The translations under genes and the position numbers were made by a program. The notes below the pieces were generated by a model, which was not told where the DNA came from, searched no databases, and saw only the letters and a program-made list of their open reading frames with translations. Of a stretch of 64,000 bases of DNA, positions 1 to 9,455 are shown piece by piece (position 1 is the stretch's first letter; each line of letters starts with the position of its first letter). The stretch is from Clostridiales bacterium (lineage in GTDB: Bacteria > Bacillota > Clostridia > Saccharofermentanales > Saccharofermentanaceae), in the NCBI GenBank assembly GCA_017551625.1, contig JAFZLF010000018.1, positions 1-64,000 on the forward strand, given 5' to 3'.

Positions 1-1014
1 ATCTCTGTTACGTACGGAGATACCGGCACTCAGTATCCGCGCAAACAGCTGAACCAGTGTCTCTTCACTCTTTCTTCTGTTGTTGGCAATAAGATTATTC
101 CATACTATATAATTCCCAAGATGTTTGGTGGAGACACCGTGAAACCTGTTTATGAATTCCTTCAATGTTCGGTGATAGGCATTAATACGCTGTATCCCGT
201 ACGAGATGCCGTCTCTGTCGCATACACGGCTGTCTGTCTCCATCTGGATCAGGCGTATCTCCTTGGTCTCCGAGAAGGCTTTATATGCTTTCTCGTTGTC
301 AGTACAGAGTGTCGCACCGGGAGCAATGATCCCGTCGAACACAGTTGAAATACAGGATGAACTTGGCTTGCCGAGTTTTGCAGGTCTGGCATACGAGATT
401 CCGGATGTATCCACAGCACAAGGCACACACACTTTCTCGGAAGACAGACCTTTGACGCGGATATCGTTCCCTCGCTTATGGGCTTTCCTCGGCATGGTAA
501 AAGTCTTGCTGTTCTTGTGATTTCCTTTGTAGGAGACGTTGAAAAATGTCTCGTCTGCTTCCACTGTGCCATCCAGATACACCTTGTCTGTGACATCCCG
601 CAATGCATCGAGGATCTTGTGTCTCCATGAAAATGCTGTCGGCATAGAGATCCCGCACTCTTCCGAAGACTCCTTCAGTGTCTTCTTATCCAGCATGCAT
701 TTCAGGTACCTGATCCAGATTCCCATTTCTTTTCTTGTTCCAGAAGTAACAGACTGAGAACTGGGTATGAACGATTTTCCGCAATCCCGGCACAGGAAAC
801 GCTGTGTCCCATCCTTGCGCTTCCCATTCCTGACAACGTGATCACCTTTGCAATAGAGGCAGGAAAGATCGTCTCCCATCCTTGTCTCGATAAGGAATCC
901 CTGAAGTGTCTCTTCCCGCACATCGACATCGTTCGTGACCGTGGAATAAAATACGACACGGTCTCCAAACGACAGATTCCGATATGCAGTGATAACGTCC
1001 TTCAGTTCTGACAT
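1..1014 (-). CDS. IS1595-family transposase, 3' end beyond the window
   Basis: Read on the minus strand from the ATG at 1014, this frame stays open for 338 codons to the window edge, so the gene looks intact but its end is outside. It should cut and join the ends of its own insertion sequence. Residues 52-80 form a zinc ribbon (CLYC ... CRDC); a DDE-type core starts with EADETFF near residue 145; the C-terminal part has LKEFINRFHGVSTKHL. This order matches ISXO2-like transposases of the IS1595 family. A purine-rich GGGGAAGGG stretch lies just before the ATG. The right-hand terminal inverted repeat should lie between 1015 and about 1130, but I could not define it without the other end. Confidence 0.85.
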   Translation of the reverse strand, partial: MSELKDVITAYRNLSFGDRVVFYSTVTNDVDVREETLQGFLIETRMGDDLSCLYCKGDHVVRNGKRKDGTQRFLCRDCGKSFIPSSQSVTSGTRKEMGIWIRYLKCMLDKKTLKESSEECGISMPTAFSWRHKILDALRDVTDKVYLDGTVEADETFFNVSYKGNHKNSKTFTMPRKAHKRGNDIRVKGLSSEKVCVPCAVDTSGISYARPAKLGKPSSSCISTVFDGIIAPGATLCTDNEKAYKAFSETKEIRLIQMETDSRVCDRDGISYGIQRINAYHRTLKEFINRFHGVSTKHLGNYIVWNNLIANNRRKSEETLVQLFARILSAGISVRNRD

Positions 1015-1174
1015 GACCCTTCCCCATTCAATTTGATTGCCTTTATTATACAGAATAAATGTTCGTGCGTCAACCTTTAACTTGAAATGAGCCTTGACTT
1101 TTACCAAAATATACTTTTTTTCGTATCCCTGATATAATGAATCATAGTGTGTCATGATATGGGAGGTATTGGTT

Positions 1175-4100
1175 ATGAAGAGAAGAATTCTGTCCTGTTT
1201 TCTTGCTATTACGATGCTGGTCGGCGCTTTTTCCGGAGTGCTTCTTGCTGACGGTGAACAAAACGGGAACCCGGATCCGGTGGTTGCCGGAGACAGTCAA
1301 ACGTCTGTAGAAGAGCTGCCGGAGTTCCTGGGAGCTCTCACCGAGGGAGAAGAACTGGTCGTTACAGAAGAGATCCACGAGGGAGAGTTAAGGATCTGCA
1401 CGTTTACTCCCGAAGTGAGTGGACGATACGGATTTCTCTGTGCAGATGGACTGGAACTATCCGTCACCGTGAAAGACGAGTATGGTACCGAGGTGGTTCC
1501 TCAGGAATCGGATGTTACATTCCGATCCGTGGTGCAATATCTCCAGCTTGAGGCCGGAATAAAGTACATCTTCTATATCCGGGAGTCGGACGAGTATTCG
1601 AGCGCATATAGCGAGTATACTTATGTAAGAATTCTTATAAATCGATCCTCCAGGCAGTTATCTTTGGGAGAAACAGCGCTTTTCATGCGAGGGAATACGG
1701 ATAAACGGATCTCGTTCACTCCGAGTCAAAGTGGTTCTTACACTTTCCGTGTGACGAGTCTCACTTCAAACATTTCTAGTGTCAATACCGTCTTATACAA
1801 GGATGGCACAAACGATCGCCTTGCTGATGGTTCCTCAATTCCCAAGGGAAGTTTCGTGTTTGCGGAGCTTTCTGCCGGAGTAACATATGAACTGTGCTGT
1901 AATTGTTACCGAGATTCGAGTCAATACTGCGCATTCTTGGTTTCTGTAGGGTATGGTTTTCCGGAACTGAATGAAGGCACGAATGATGTGGATTTTAAGT
2001 CCGATTATTACAATTCGACATATTACTCTTTTACACCGACGGAGACGGACATTTATATCTTCGAATCAGAAGGCAATTATTCTACCCATGCTTTTACTTC
2101 CGGCTATCCGGAGTCAGGATCGGAAACCGGAATATATAGTAATTTTCGCCTAGGTGCTCGTATGGAAGCTGGGAAGACGTATACTCTGCGGTTCTATATG
2201 AGCGACTATGGTGAAGCAACGATACCTGTGAAAATCTATCGCGCCACAAGGTTAAATGATGGGCCCAATTCTCTCACGGTAGAAGCAAATGCTTACGGTT
2301 ATTTTGCATTCACACCTTCGGAATCCGGGTACTATATTGCCTGCAACGATTCTTCTAAAGTGCACGCATATTGCAGAGATGGTTCAGATAGTGTTCGTGA
2401 TTTGTCTTATTCATACTATCTCGAAAAAGACAAGCTCTACTATTTCTATTGCACAAATTCTACTGACTCCGACCAGGCATTTGACCTCACCATTAAGAAG
2501 ATTGATACAGAGTTGGTAGTGGGTGGAGAAGGCACGACTATGACCAAATTGGCAAATGATTACGCCTATGCCAAGTTTACCCCGACGCAGTCCGGCACAT
2601 ATTCTTTCACGCCCTCTGAGTCTTGCGCAACTATCAGACTTTATACTTCGAATCCGAATGACAATATATATGTTGATTATCCTTCGAGTGCCACGCCTCT
2701 GTCTGTTACTCTTTCCGCAGGAGAAACATATATCCTGGCACTAAGTTATAAATGGATGGACAATCCTCCCACAACAAACAAGATTACTGTTACGAAAGAA
2801 ACTCACACGGTTCTAAAAACCGGGAAAAATGAAGTATCGTATAGCCAATCGGGTGATACATACTATTCATACACTCCGGAGAAAACCGGGCTTTACCAGA
2901 TCCATTACGAAAATGATTACTACTATAGTCTATACAATGTAAACTTTAAAGAGGGAGCCGATCCCGTTAAGTCATACTCCACCAGCAATGAACCTTTCAA
3001 AGTCGTGTATCTGACAGCCGGCCACGACTATACCGTCACGTTAAATTCCAACTATTCCGGCGCCGGCATCCCATTTAATTTCTATATAGACAAAGCACCG
3101 ACTCTAGCGATCGGCACCAATCAGATATACCGCTCCGATTTTGAGTTCTGTGCAGAGTTTACTCCCTCCGAAAGCGGGCTGTACGGTTTTACTACAGCTG
3201 ATGGTGATATATATTCGAGATATTTCAGATATGCTACTTCCCTTGATGAATCTCCGGAGTTCACCTTTACGGGAAGTGAAGATGTGCGATATGCCTATCT
3301 CGAAAAAGGCGTGACATACATGGCGTATTTTTCCAGATTCGGTTCGTATGACGAGCCGGTTCCGATTGTTGTCACCCATGATGAGCCGGTTCTGAACATG
3401 GGTACAAATAACGTGGTCATCTCCGGCGATCCCGTGCAGTACGATATGGACTATGACTATAACTACTTCACGTTTATTGCTCCGTCAGATGGACCCTATA
3501 CATTCCGCACTGAGCAAGAAGGTCATGCGGCTCTTAGAGCATATCTTTTGGATGTGAATACGTCCATAGGGAGCTTACACGAAGAGGACGAGGAAGGAAA
3601 CTTCTCATTTGACTGCGATCTGAAAGCAGGGAAACTATATAGACTGAAGGTCTATCAGTATAATACAACGGAAGATGCAGAGGTCTCTCTGATCGTCGAG
3701 AAAACTGTGATTCCGGAAGCCAGACTTGAAGGCTATTCGCTCATTCTGGATGGCTCGATCGGAGTGAACCTGTATATGGCGCTTGACGAAAGTATCACAT
3801 CCAGTGACAGCTCCGTTCTCTGGATCACATTCCCGGACAGCGACGGAAACGACGGTATGCGGTACTGGATAAAGAGTAACCTGAACAACACCAGAGAAGT
3901 GAATGGCGAGACTTATTATGTATTCACGATCCCGATGGCAGCAAAAGAGATGACTGCAGAGTTTACTGCACAGATCATCGATCTTGACGCCGGATTTGAA
4001 GGGAAAAAATATGACATCAGCGTCCGGGACTATGCGGAATACATCCTTGAGAATGCCTATTACGATGACGGCTACGTCAAAAACAAAGAGTACGCTGATG

Positions 4101-4654
4101 CCGTCCCGCTGGTAAAAGCGATGCTCAATTACGGAACCCGCGCGCAGCTGTATTTCAAGTATCGGACAGATGCGGATCAGCTGGCCAACTCCATACTATC
4201 CGAAGAAGACCGGTCACTGAAATATGTAAATCCGGGTTCTATTCCGCACTTTGATTCAAGCACAGTGACTCTCCCCGAGGGCGTAAGTTTCTATGGGGCC
4301 AGTCTGATTCTCGAGTCAAATACAACTCTGAATTTCTATTTCGAGAACACCTCCGGAAAGACGATCAAATTCGCGACGGATTCCGATCCGGACGGCTTCT
4401 ACAGAGTTCCCAGATCTGTCGGCAATTATCTGGTAGTCAGTGTGACCGGCATCCCGGCCCACCGCTTAAGCAACTGTTTCAACGTCTATGTATTTGTAGA
4501 TGGTGTACGCTATACGATTACTTACAGTCCGCTCCACTACTGCTACAATGTTCTCTCCAGAGATATAACTGCGACAAGAACACAGGAACTGAAGGATCTG
4601 ATGACGTCATTCTATTTATTCACGCAGCAGGCGAAAGCATATATAGATGGTTAA
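1175..4654 (+). CDS. Secreted multi-repeat surface protein (PPC-like beta repeats)
   Basis: Predicted exported protein of 1,159 residues. An ATG at 1154 is in frame, but GGGAGG at 1161-1166 lies between the two ATGs, 8 bases before the ATG at 1175, and that start gives a clean signal peptide (MKRR, then a hydrophobic stretch ending near LLADG). About eight repeats of roughly 95 residues follow, each opening with a 'L..G.N.V' stretch and carrying a FTPSESGxY-like core. This pattern resembles PPC-type (bacterial pre-peptidase C-terminal) beta-sandwich domains. The last 300 residues contain two related segments (LILDGSIGVNLYM and LILESNTTLNFYF). No enzyme motif, sortase signal or transmembrane anchor is visible at the C-terminus. 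A TATAAT at 1133-1138 could be its -10 box. Role inferred: adhesion or binding at the cell surface. Confidence 0.75.
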   Translation: MKRRILSCFLAITMLVGAFSGVLLADGEQNGNPDPVVAGDSQTSVEELPEFLGALTEGEELVVTEEIHEGELRICTFTPEVSGRYGFLCADGLELSVTVKDEYGTEVVPQESDVTFRSVVQYLQLEAGIKYIFYIRESDEYSSAYSEYTYVRILINRSSRQLSLGETALFMRGNTDKRISFTPSQSGSYTFRVTSLTSNISSVNTVLYKDGTNDRLADGSSIPKGSFVFAELSAGVTYELCCNCYRDSSQYCAFLVSVGYGFPELNEGTNDVDFKSDYYNSTYYSFTPTETDIYIFESEGNYSTHAFTSGYPESGSETGIYSNFRLGARMEAGKTYTLRFYMSDYGEATIPVKIYRATRLNDGPNSLTVEANAYGYFAFTPSESGYYIACNDSSKVHAYCRDGSDSVRDLSYSYYLEKDKLYYFYCTNSTDSDQAFDLTIKKIDTELVVGGEGTTMTKLANDYAYAKFTPTQSGTYSFTPSESCATIRLYTSNPNDNIYVDYPSSATPLSVTLSAGETYILALSYKWMDNPPTTNKITVTKETHTVLKTGKNEVSYSQSGDTYYSYTPEKTGLYQIHYENDYYYSLYNVNFKEGADPVKSYSTSNEPFKVVYLTAGHDYTVTLNSNYSGAGIPFNFYIDKAPTLAIGTNQIYRSDFEFCAEFTPSESGLYGFTTADGDIYSRYFRYATSLDESPEFTFTGSEDVRYAYLEKGVTYMAYFSRFGSYDEPVPIVVTHDEPVLNMGTNNVVISGDPVQYDMDYDYNYFTFIAPSDGPYTFRTEQEGHAALRAYLLDVNTSIGSLHEEDEEGNFSFDCDLKAGKLYRLKVYQYNTTEDAEVSLIVEKTVIPEARLEGYSLILDGSIGVNLYMALDESITSSDSSVLWITFPDSDGNDGMRYWIKSNLNNTREVNGETYYVFTIPMAAKEMTAEFTAQIIDLDAGFEGKKYDISVRDYAEYILENAYYDDGYVKNKEYADAVPLVKAMLNYGTRAQLYFKYRTDADQLANSILSEEDRSLKYVNPGSIPHFDSSTVTLPEGVSFYGASLILESNTTLNFYFENTSGKTIKFATDSDPDGFYRVPRSVGNYLVVSVTGIPAHRLSNCFNVYVFVDGVRYTITYSPLHYCYNVLSRDITATRTQELKDLMTSFYLFTQQAKAYIDG

Positions 4655-4817
4655 TAGAAGAAAACAGGAATGAATAAGGGAAACAACTACGAGGTTCTAG
4701 AAATAGTAATCGTCAGATTTGACGCCGAAGATCTGATACTGACGTCGAATCAAACGCCGGTGGAAGAAGCATAAGCTTGATAAAAACATAAGCTTAAAAA
4801 TCTTAATCTTGGTAAAT

Positions 4818-4868
4818 AGGCTGATTTGAAAACGGGTGATTCACTCTTCTTCAGATCAGCCTTTTTCT
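4818..4868 (+). terminator. Rho-independent terminator of the surface protein gene
   Basis: Arms AGGCTGATTTGAA (4818-4830) and TTCAGATCAGCCT (4850-4862) pair over 13 positions with one mismatch, and TTTTT follows on the plus strand. It ends the transcript from the secreted protein gene just before the convergent gene at 4879. The rest of 4655-4817 holds no gene that I can see. Confidence 0.75.
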
Positions 4869-4878
4869 CAAGGGTCAA

Positions 4879-5655
4879 CTATTTCCTGATTACCTTCAGC
4901 AGCGCCTTCTCCTCCACGTCGAACTCCTTCCGAAGATGCGCGATGATCCGATCCCGCGACTCCTCGGGCTTCTCCTTATACCGCCCGGTCACGAACTCAT
5001 ACCCCCAGAGATACTCCGGCAGCGTGTACCGCGCGACCGACCAGCCGAAGGCCTCGCCGTTCTTATTCACCCGCGGCAGGAACTCCTTCACCACCAGGTA
5101 CGCCTCCATCTGAAGCTTCGCGCACGTCCCCTCGAAATTCTTCTCGCCGCCCTTTCCGAACCCCGCCATCTCTTTCACTTCATACGAGAAAAGCACTGGA
5201 TTCCCGACTTCCTTCTCGAGGTTTTTCTTGTTGATCTCACTGAGTTCCAGCCGCTGCGGCCAGAAAAGATCCATGATCCGCTTCTCCCGAAGTTCCGCTT
5301 TCGCATCGTCGAAACGCGCGTCGAAGTCGTACCCGTCGCGCCGGAAATTGGCGAAATAAGGGAACCACTTCTTCGACACATACCCGGCCTTCTTACCGAA
5401 GAACTTGCCATACGTGACCTTCCCCGTCTTCGTGAGCGTGACGCGCCATTCCCACGGATCGACCTGCGCATCCCCGCACCACCAGCACGCCGGATCCGTC
5501 AGGTTCTCCACCGAGAATCCCGGTACATCATTCGCGAAAAGCGGCAGAAAGCCGACCCGCTCGATCACCTCGAGCAGCTCCTCCGCGCTGTGCACGCATC
5601 CCGGGTCGTCCCAGTCCACCCCGTGCATGATCCATTGTCCGTCGATAACTTCCAT
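4879..5655 (-). CDS. AlkZ/YcaQ-related protein
   Basis: 258-residue protein that resembles the AlkZ-related group, relatives of the AlkZ/YcaQ winged-helix DNA glycosylases. Recognisable stretches are WWCGDAQVDPWEWR near residues 58-71, YGKFFGKKAGYVSKKWFPYF near 82-101 and RRDGYDFDARFDD near 105-117. True AlkZ enzymes use a QxQ or QxD catalytic motif to remove bulky alkylated or cross-linked bases; I do not see that motif clearly here, so activity should not be assumed. The gene runs convergently to the surface protein gene, with a terminator between. It begins with ATG at 5655 and stands alone. The 130 bases to the next gene hold nothing recognisable. The family name rests on pattern memory and is moderately sure. 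Confidence 0.6.
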   Translation of the reverse strand: MEVIDGQWIMHGVDWDDPGCVHSAEELLEVIERVGFLPLFANDVPGFSVENLTDPACWWCGDAQVDPWEWRVTLTKTGKVTYGKFFGKKAGYVSKKWFPYFANFRRDGYDFDARFDDAKAELREKRIMDLFWPQRLELSEINKKNLEKEVGNPVLFSYEVKEMAGFGKGGEKNFEGTCAKLQMEAYLVVKEFLPRVNKNGEAFGWSVARYTLPEYLWGYEFVTGRYKEKPEESRDRIIAHLRKEFDVEEKALLKVIRK

Positions 5656-5785
5656 ATCCGCTCCTTGTCCCCGCGCGTGCTGTTTTGCCAGGACTCGTTC
5701 TTTTCTCGCCCGCGCCGCCTCAACTATCTGGCATCATTTTACCACGCGTAGCGGCGCGGCCTGAAAGCGAGATTCGAAGACCTCC

Positions 5786-6379
5786 TTACGCGATCTTGTC
5801 CTGCACGTCCTCCCCGTCATCGTCCTCGTCAAAAATCACTTCAAACGGTTCGTCGAAATCCGGCGCGAAGCCATCTGCGAGCTCGTCCCACTCATCGTAG
5901 TCGTCCTCATCTTCGATCTCTTCGATCTCATCGAGACCGTCATCCTCATCATACTTCGAGAAGTCCTCGTCGCACTCGTAACCGTGCTCGTCGAGCACGA
6001 TGTAGTCGTTCCCGTCGACGAAGAACGCCGGCTCCTCGTCCGTATCCGCGTCGTCCCCGAACGCACGCATCTCATCGAAATCCTCGACCTCCTCGCAGAA
6101 ATCCGCCTCTGCGCAGGAGTCTTCCTCGTCCTCAATGGAATCATCCTCCGGCGGCGGCGTGAAGAACTCATCAAGCTCCTCATCCTGCGGGATGCCGTAG
6201 AGCAAACCCTGAATCTTGCTGACGACCATCACGATGTAGTTCATAATCACCGCGTTAAACTCTTCATCCGTCTCGTCTTCGACCATCCCGGCCAGCATGA
6301 CACGCATCCCCAGCAGTGCGAGATTTCTAACTTCCTTATACTCTTCGAAATTCACTTCTTTTCCGTTTCTCTTCTTCAT
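5786..6379 (-). CDS. Hypothetical protein with a very acidic C-terminal half
   Basis: 197 residues. The start at 6379 has a good ribosome binding site (GGAGGTACTGGACA before ATG). The first 75 residues look like two or three amphipathic helices; from about residue 65 to the end the chain is dominated by Asp and Glu, with DEDD-type runs and almost no basic residues. Such tails occur in proteins that bind basic partners or mimic DNA, but no family is recognised and no function is claimed. It lies between the AlkZ-related gene and a 514-residue unknown, all on the minus strand with gaps of more than 100 bases, so a shared operon is uncertain. Confidence 0.55.
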   Translation of the reverse strand: MKKRNGKEVNFEEYKEVRNLALLGMRVMLAGMVEDETDEEFNAVIMNYIVMVVSKIQGLLYGIPQDEELDEFFTPPPEDDSIEDEEDSCAEADFCEEVEDFDEMRAFGDDADTDEEPAFFVDGNDYIVLDEHGYECDEDFSKYDEDDGLDEIEEIEDEDDYDEWDELADGFAPDFDEPFEVIFDEDDDGEDVQDKIA

Positions 6380-6587
6380 TGTCCAGTACCTCCGTCAGAG
6401 ATGATGGATCGCTCCATCCGGCTTATCGTGGCTCATGCAGGAGGAGGGCGCCTCCGCCTCCCGCAGGAACCGGTCCGCAAGGTGGATCTTCTCTCACCCT
6501 ACGACCCCATTCTACTCGCCATACTGTCCAAATATCTCCCCACTTCTCGGACCATCAGAGAAACTTCGATGAAACTTCAGCGGAACC

Positions 6588-8132
6588 TCAGCACACCATA
6601 TTGATCCAGTCCGCTGCAGCGTTTTTGCCGCCGCGGGAGCCGTCGCTGCCCGTCTTCGGAAGCGTCCGGCAATACCGCGGATCCCCACGATACACGAGCT
6701 TATAGTGGACATTACTATCCGTGATCGCGAACCCGATCGACTCCAGTTCATGCTGCGTCTTCCCGTCCATATTCCGGTACCCGACCAGGAGGGTATCGAT
6801 CTTCTCCGCCCGCTTTTCCACATCGTGCTTATAATCGTTATTTGCGATCAGATCCGTCAGCACATCCTTACGGCGCGAACCCTCATGGCAACGGATCAGG
6901 GATTCCTCGAGCGTCCTCAGCACCAGCTCCTTGACCTCTCCGGGATACAGATCCTTCTCATTGCCGAACACCAGCACCGGCACCGCATCGACACGATTGA
7001 TCTTCGCGTTCAGGCCCTCATTTTCGTAGTACATCCGCGAATTTTCACGCGTCAGCGCCTCGATCTTCTCCCGGAGTTTCCGGTTCTCCTCATCAAATGC
7101 CTCGAGCAGCTTATTTGCCTCGTCCGTCGCTTTTCGCACCGCTTCTTCCGCGATCCGCTTATGCTCATCGTCCAGCGACGCCACGATCTTCGCCACTTCC
7201 TCCTCGGCCTTCTTCCGCGCCTCCTCCGCGACCTCGCTCTGCCGGCGCTGCGTCGACAGATCCGCGAGCAGAAGCGCGTGATTCACGCCCTGCCACGTAT
7301 AGAGCGGGTCGGCCACCTTCGAATTACAGAACTGCAGCACACGCCAGACCACCTTCTCCTGCAGCACCGCGTCCGCGCCCTGCTCGGCCGGATTCGACGA
7401 GAAGTACCGTTTCTTCGCGATCACGCGGTTCGGAAAATACACTCCGATCGTGCCGTTGTACTCGTTGTTGCTATCGCACGCCTCGCGGATCTTCTCGTTA
7501 CTCCCGCGGTCCTCCTGCACCAGCACATGCGCCATCCCCTTCAGCCGGCTGGCCATCCGCCTCACATCCACAGGATCGCTGCCGTCTACATTCTTCGATA
7601 CAAAAACGACCGGCAGCCGGTACTGGCTCTTCCCTTTGACGACGCCGGCGAGAAGCCCGATGTTGCCGTCGTTGATGAGCACCGGGTGGTTCGAGATCGG
7701 CAGATCGCCGTCCATCGGGAACATATCGTGCTCGATCAGGATCGTGATGAAGAACGGCGCCGAGAACTCGCTGTTCGTGAGATCGGCGTCCTCGGTGTAG
7801 CTCCTCTCCAGCCGGATCGCGAGCTTTCTCTCCGCGAAATTCATCACATAGTCGGTGTCCCAGATGATGCCGTCGGCCGACTTCTTCTCATAACGCACTG
7901 CGATGATGTTCTTTTCTTCGTATTCTTCGGCCGCGATCCAGAGATTCTCGCTCCCGCACCGGACACTCTTCTCCTTGTCCCACCTAAAGCCCGGGATGTG
8001 GTTCTTCTTATACCTGTCGTCGCCGTCCTCTTCGAACTTCAGGAATCTCTCGTTCCATTCCACCACTGCCGCGCGAAAAGCACTTCTGTTCAGGTCTTTC
8101 TTCACGTCTAAAACTGTCGAAAATAATAGCAT
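6588..8132 (-). CDS. Uncharacterised protein: alpha/beta part, coiled coil, HicA-like C-terminus
   Basis: 514 residues, start at 8132 with GAGGAGGG before the ATG. Three parts are visible. Residues 1-265 form a mixed alpha/beta region with conserved-looking stretches (IEHDMFPMDGDLPIS; YNGTIGVYFP). Residues 290-370 are a long charged coiled coil rich in E, K and A. The last 120 residues end with HYKLVYRGDPRY followed by TLPKTGSDGSRGGKN, which resembles the beta strands and basic tail of HicA-like RNA-binding or toxin domains. A sensor-coiled coil-effector layout is possible, as in some phage-defence proteins, but I do not recognise the whole family. It stands alone, 200 bases from either neighbour. 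Confidence 0.55.
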   Translation of the reverse strand: MLLFSTVLDVKKDLNRSAFRAAVVEWNERFLKFEEDGDDRYKKNHIPGFRWDKEKSVRCGSENLWIAAEEYEEKNIIAVRYEKKSADGIIWDTDYVMNFAERKLAIRLERSYTEDADLTNSEFSAPFFITILIEHDMFPMDGDLPISNHPVLINDGNIGLLAGVVKGKSQYRLPVVFVSKNVDGSDPVDVRRMASRLKGMAHVLVQEDRGSNEKIREACDSNNEYNGTIGVYFPNRVIAKKRYFSSNPAEQGADAVLQEKVVWRVLQFCNSKVADPLYTWQGVNHALLLADLSTQRRQSEVAEEARKKAEEEVAKIVASLDDEHKRIAEEAVRKATDEANKLLEAFDEENRKLREKIEALTRENSRMYYENEGLNAKINRVDAVPVLVFGNEKDLYPGEVKELVLRTLEESLIRCHEGSRRKDVLTDLIANNDYKHDVEKRAEKIDTLLVGYRNMDGKTQHELESIGFAITDSNVHYKLVYRGDPRYCRTLPKTGSDGSRGGKNAAADWINMVC

Positions 8133-8338
8133 CCGCCGTCCCTCCTCAACCTATTTGCTTTTGTGATATGATCTACATTATCTAAAGAACTCTCATCTTT
8201 GCTGTGTTTCTTTTAATTCCTCCGGAACACTGCTACTTCAGCATTTGTAACACTGTTACTTAACTCTCAGCTGCCCATTTCCCGTCCCTTTTCACGGGAA
8301 AGAAAGGCATCGGATGGAACCTTGAAAAAACTTTGACT

Positions 8339-8569
8339 TTACACCTCAGCCTGAACCACATGACCGAAATTAAGTTCATCCTGAAGCAACCCATACACAT
8401 AGGCAGGACTCTCCCTGTAAAGTCCGGTCTCAATGTCCTGCAATTTGGCATATACTTCAGAGTCATAAACTATACGCATCGCGGCATCGTATTCCATGCT
8501 CTGTGTTTCAGTAAGGATCTCGACAAGATCCTGAACCATATATTCCACCATTTGAAGTTCTTTAGACAC
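8339..8569 (-). CDS. Small helical protein, third gene of the DUF3990 operon
   Basis: 76 residues with the GTG at 8569 as start. This GTG overlaps the last eight bases of the DUF3990 gene (GTGTCTAA), and GGAAGGTGGG lies upstream, so translation is probably coupled. The sequence has a short helical first half and a YDSEVYAKLQDIETGLYRES stretch that recurs in small proteins found next to DUF3990 genes in Clostridia. No catalytic residues are visible. By position it is either a second antitoxin or an accessory factor for the ADP-ribosyltransferase-like protein encoded upstream. Function is inferred from neighbours only. Confidence 0.65.
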   Translation of the reverse strand: MSKELQMVEYMVQDLVEILTETQSMEYDAAMRIVYDSEVYAKLQDIETGLYRESPAYVYGLLQDELNFGHVVQAEV

Positions 8570-9074
8570 GGTTCGCACCCACCTTCCGCAGCAAAGCAAT
8601 TGCTTTTTGCGTATGAAACGAATATTGATTCGTCGTCTCTTTGAAGACCATACCGTCCAGCATGGTCTGAAAAGAGATCATTCCATTCTCGAATTGTCTG
8701 AAAAGAAGTGCCATATCGTCATCTGCGATAGGTCCGATAACGACATCATACTTATTGTCAAAATTGCACTCCGGATCAGAGAAATCCTCAAATTTCCGAT
8801 TACGGTTATTTTGGACGAATCGCGCCCATTTCTCCGATGTTTTTGTTCCAAAGTCCAAGATATTAAGGTCTTCTGTCTGCATGAAAGAATCGTCGATTTC
8901 ATAGACATTAAGAATTGGCGTGCCTCCATAGATTCTCGCCACTCTCCTGGCCATTTTCACCGCTTGCTCTTTCATCACAGTCAGATAAAAGCCCTGGCCG
9001 AAATCCTTGTACGGACGACACATAGCAAGGTTTATCACTTTGATATCCGTATTACTCCCATGATAAAGCAGCAT
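8562..9074 (-). CDS. DUF3990 protein, ADP-ribosyltransferase-like, probable toxin
   Basis: 170 residues. The ATG at 9074 overlaps the TGA of the upstream gene (TGATG), so I chose it over an in-frame position 27 bases earlier. The N-terminus has LYHGS and then DFGQGFYLT, the paired His and Tyr motifs of ADP-ribosyltransferase folds; DUF3990 has been grouped with that fold. Known members of the fold transfer ADP-ribose from NAD to proteins, RNA or DNA. The gene is the middle member of a three-gene overlapping operon with small helical proteins on each side, a layout typical of toxin-antitoxin units. Toxin activity and target are inference. It could also act in stress signalling. Confidence 0.7.
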   Translation of the reverse strand: MLLYHGSNTDIKVINLAMCRPYKDFGQGFYLTVMKEQAVKMARRVARIYGGTPILNVYEIDDSFMQTEDLNILDFGTKTSEKWARFVQNNRNRKFEDFSDPECNFDNKYDVVIGPIADDDMALLFRQFENGMISFQTMLDGMVFKETTNQYSFHTQKAIALLRKVGANRV

Positions 9075-9292
9075 CAGTACGCCCCCCCGTTGTTTCTGCA
9101 TACTCTTGTCAGATCTTCAACAACTTCATCCAGACTCAAAGTATGCTCAATATCGTAGTGCTCCTTGATAAATTCGATGCCCTTATAATCATACAAGTAG
9201 AAAAACGCCTCTTTGGCGACCAGATTATGCTTGCTCGCAAACTCATTGACGCAGACTACTGTATAGTTGATTCTTTTTTTCAGTTCGCTCAT
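9074..9292 (-). CDS. DUF3791 protein, probable antitoxin partner
   Basis: 72 residues counted from the ATG at 9292 (MSELKKRINY); an earlier in-frame ATG at 9355 would add 21 residues without family similarity. The pattern INY.VVC.NEFA followed by KEAFFYLYDYKGIEFIKEHY and HTLSLDEVVEDLTRVC is that of DUF3791, a small all-helical family seen again and again just upstream of DUF3990 genes. The stop overlaps the next start by one base, so the two proteins should be made together in fixed ratio, as expected for an antitoxin followed by its toxin. The antitoxin role is inferred from context. Confidence 0.7.
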   Translation of the reverse strand: MSELKKRINYTVVCVNEFASKHNLVAKEAFFYLYDYKGIEFIKEHYDIEHTLSLDEVVEDLTRVCRNNGGAY

Positions 9293-9455
9293 ACCTGCGC
9301 TCGCTTTCTCCCTGCAAATGCTTATCTCGAAAAACTTCTGAAACTGCAGTTTCATCTAGTAACAATTATACGGGCTATAGGTCAAATACTCAACATCACA
9401 CCCTGTCCTTTCAGAATATCGTTGGCCAGACGTAATCCAGAAAAAACGCAGATCA

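Noticed and set aside
249-1027. Several short minus-strand frames suggesting a frameshifted transposase
   Set aside because: They are out-of-frame shadows; the true frame runs without a stop from 1014 to base 1 and carries all IS1595 motifs.
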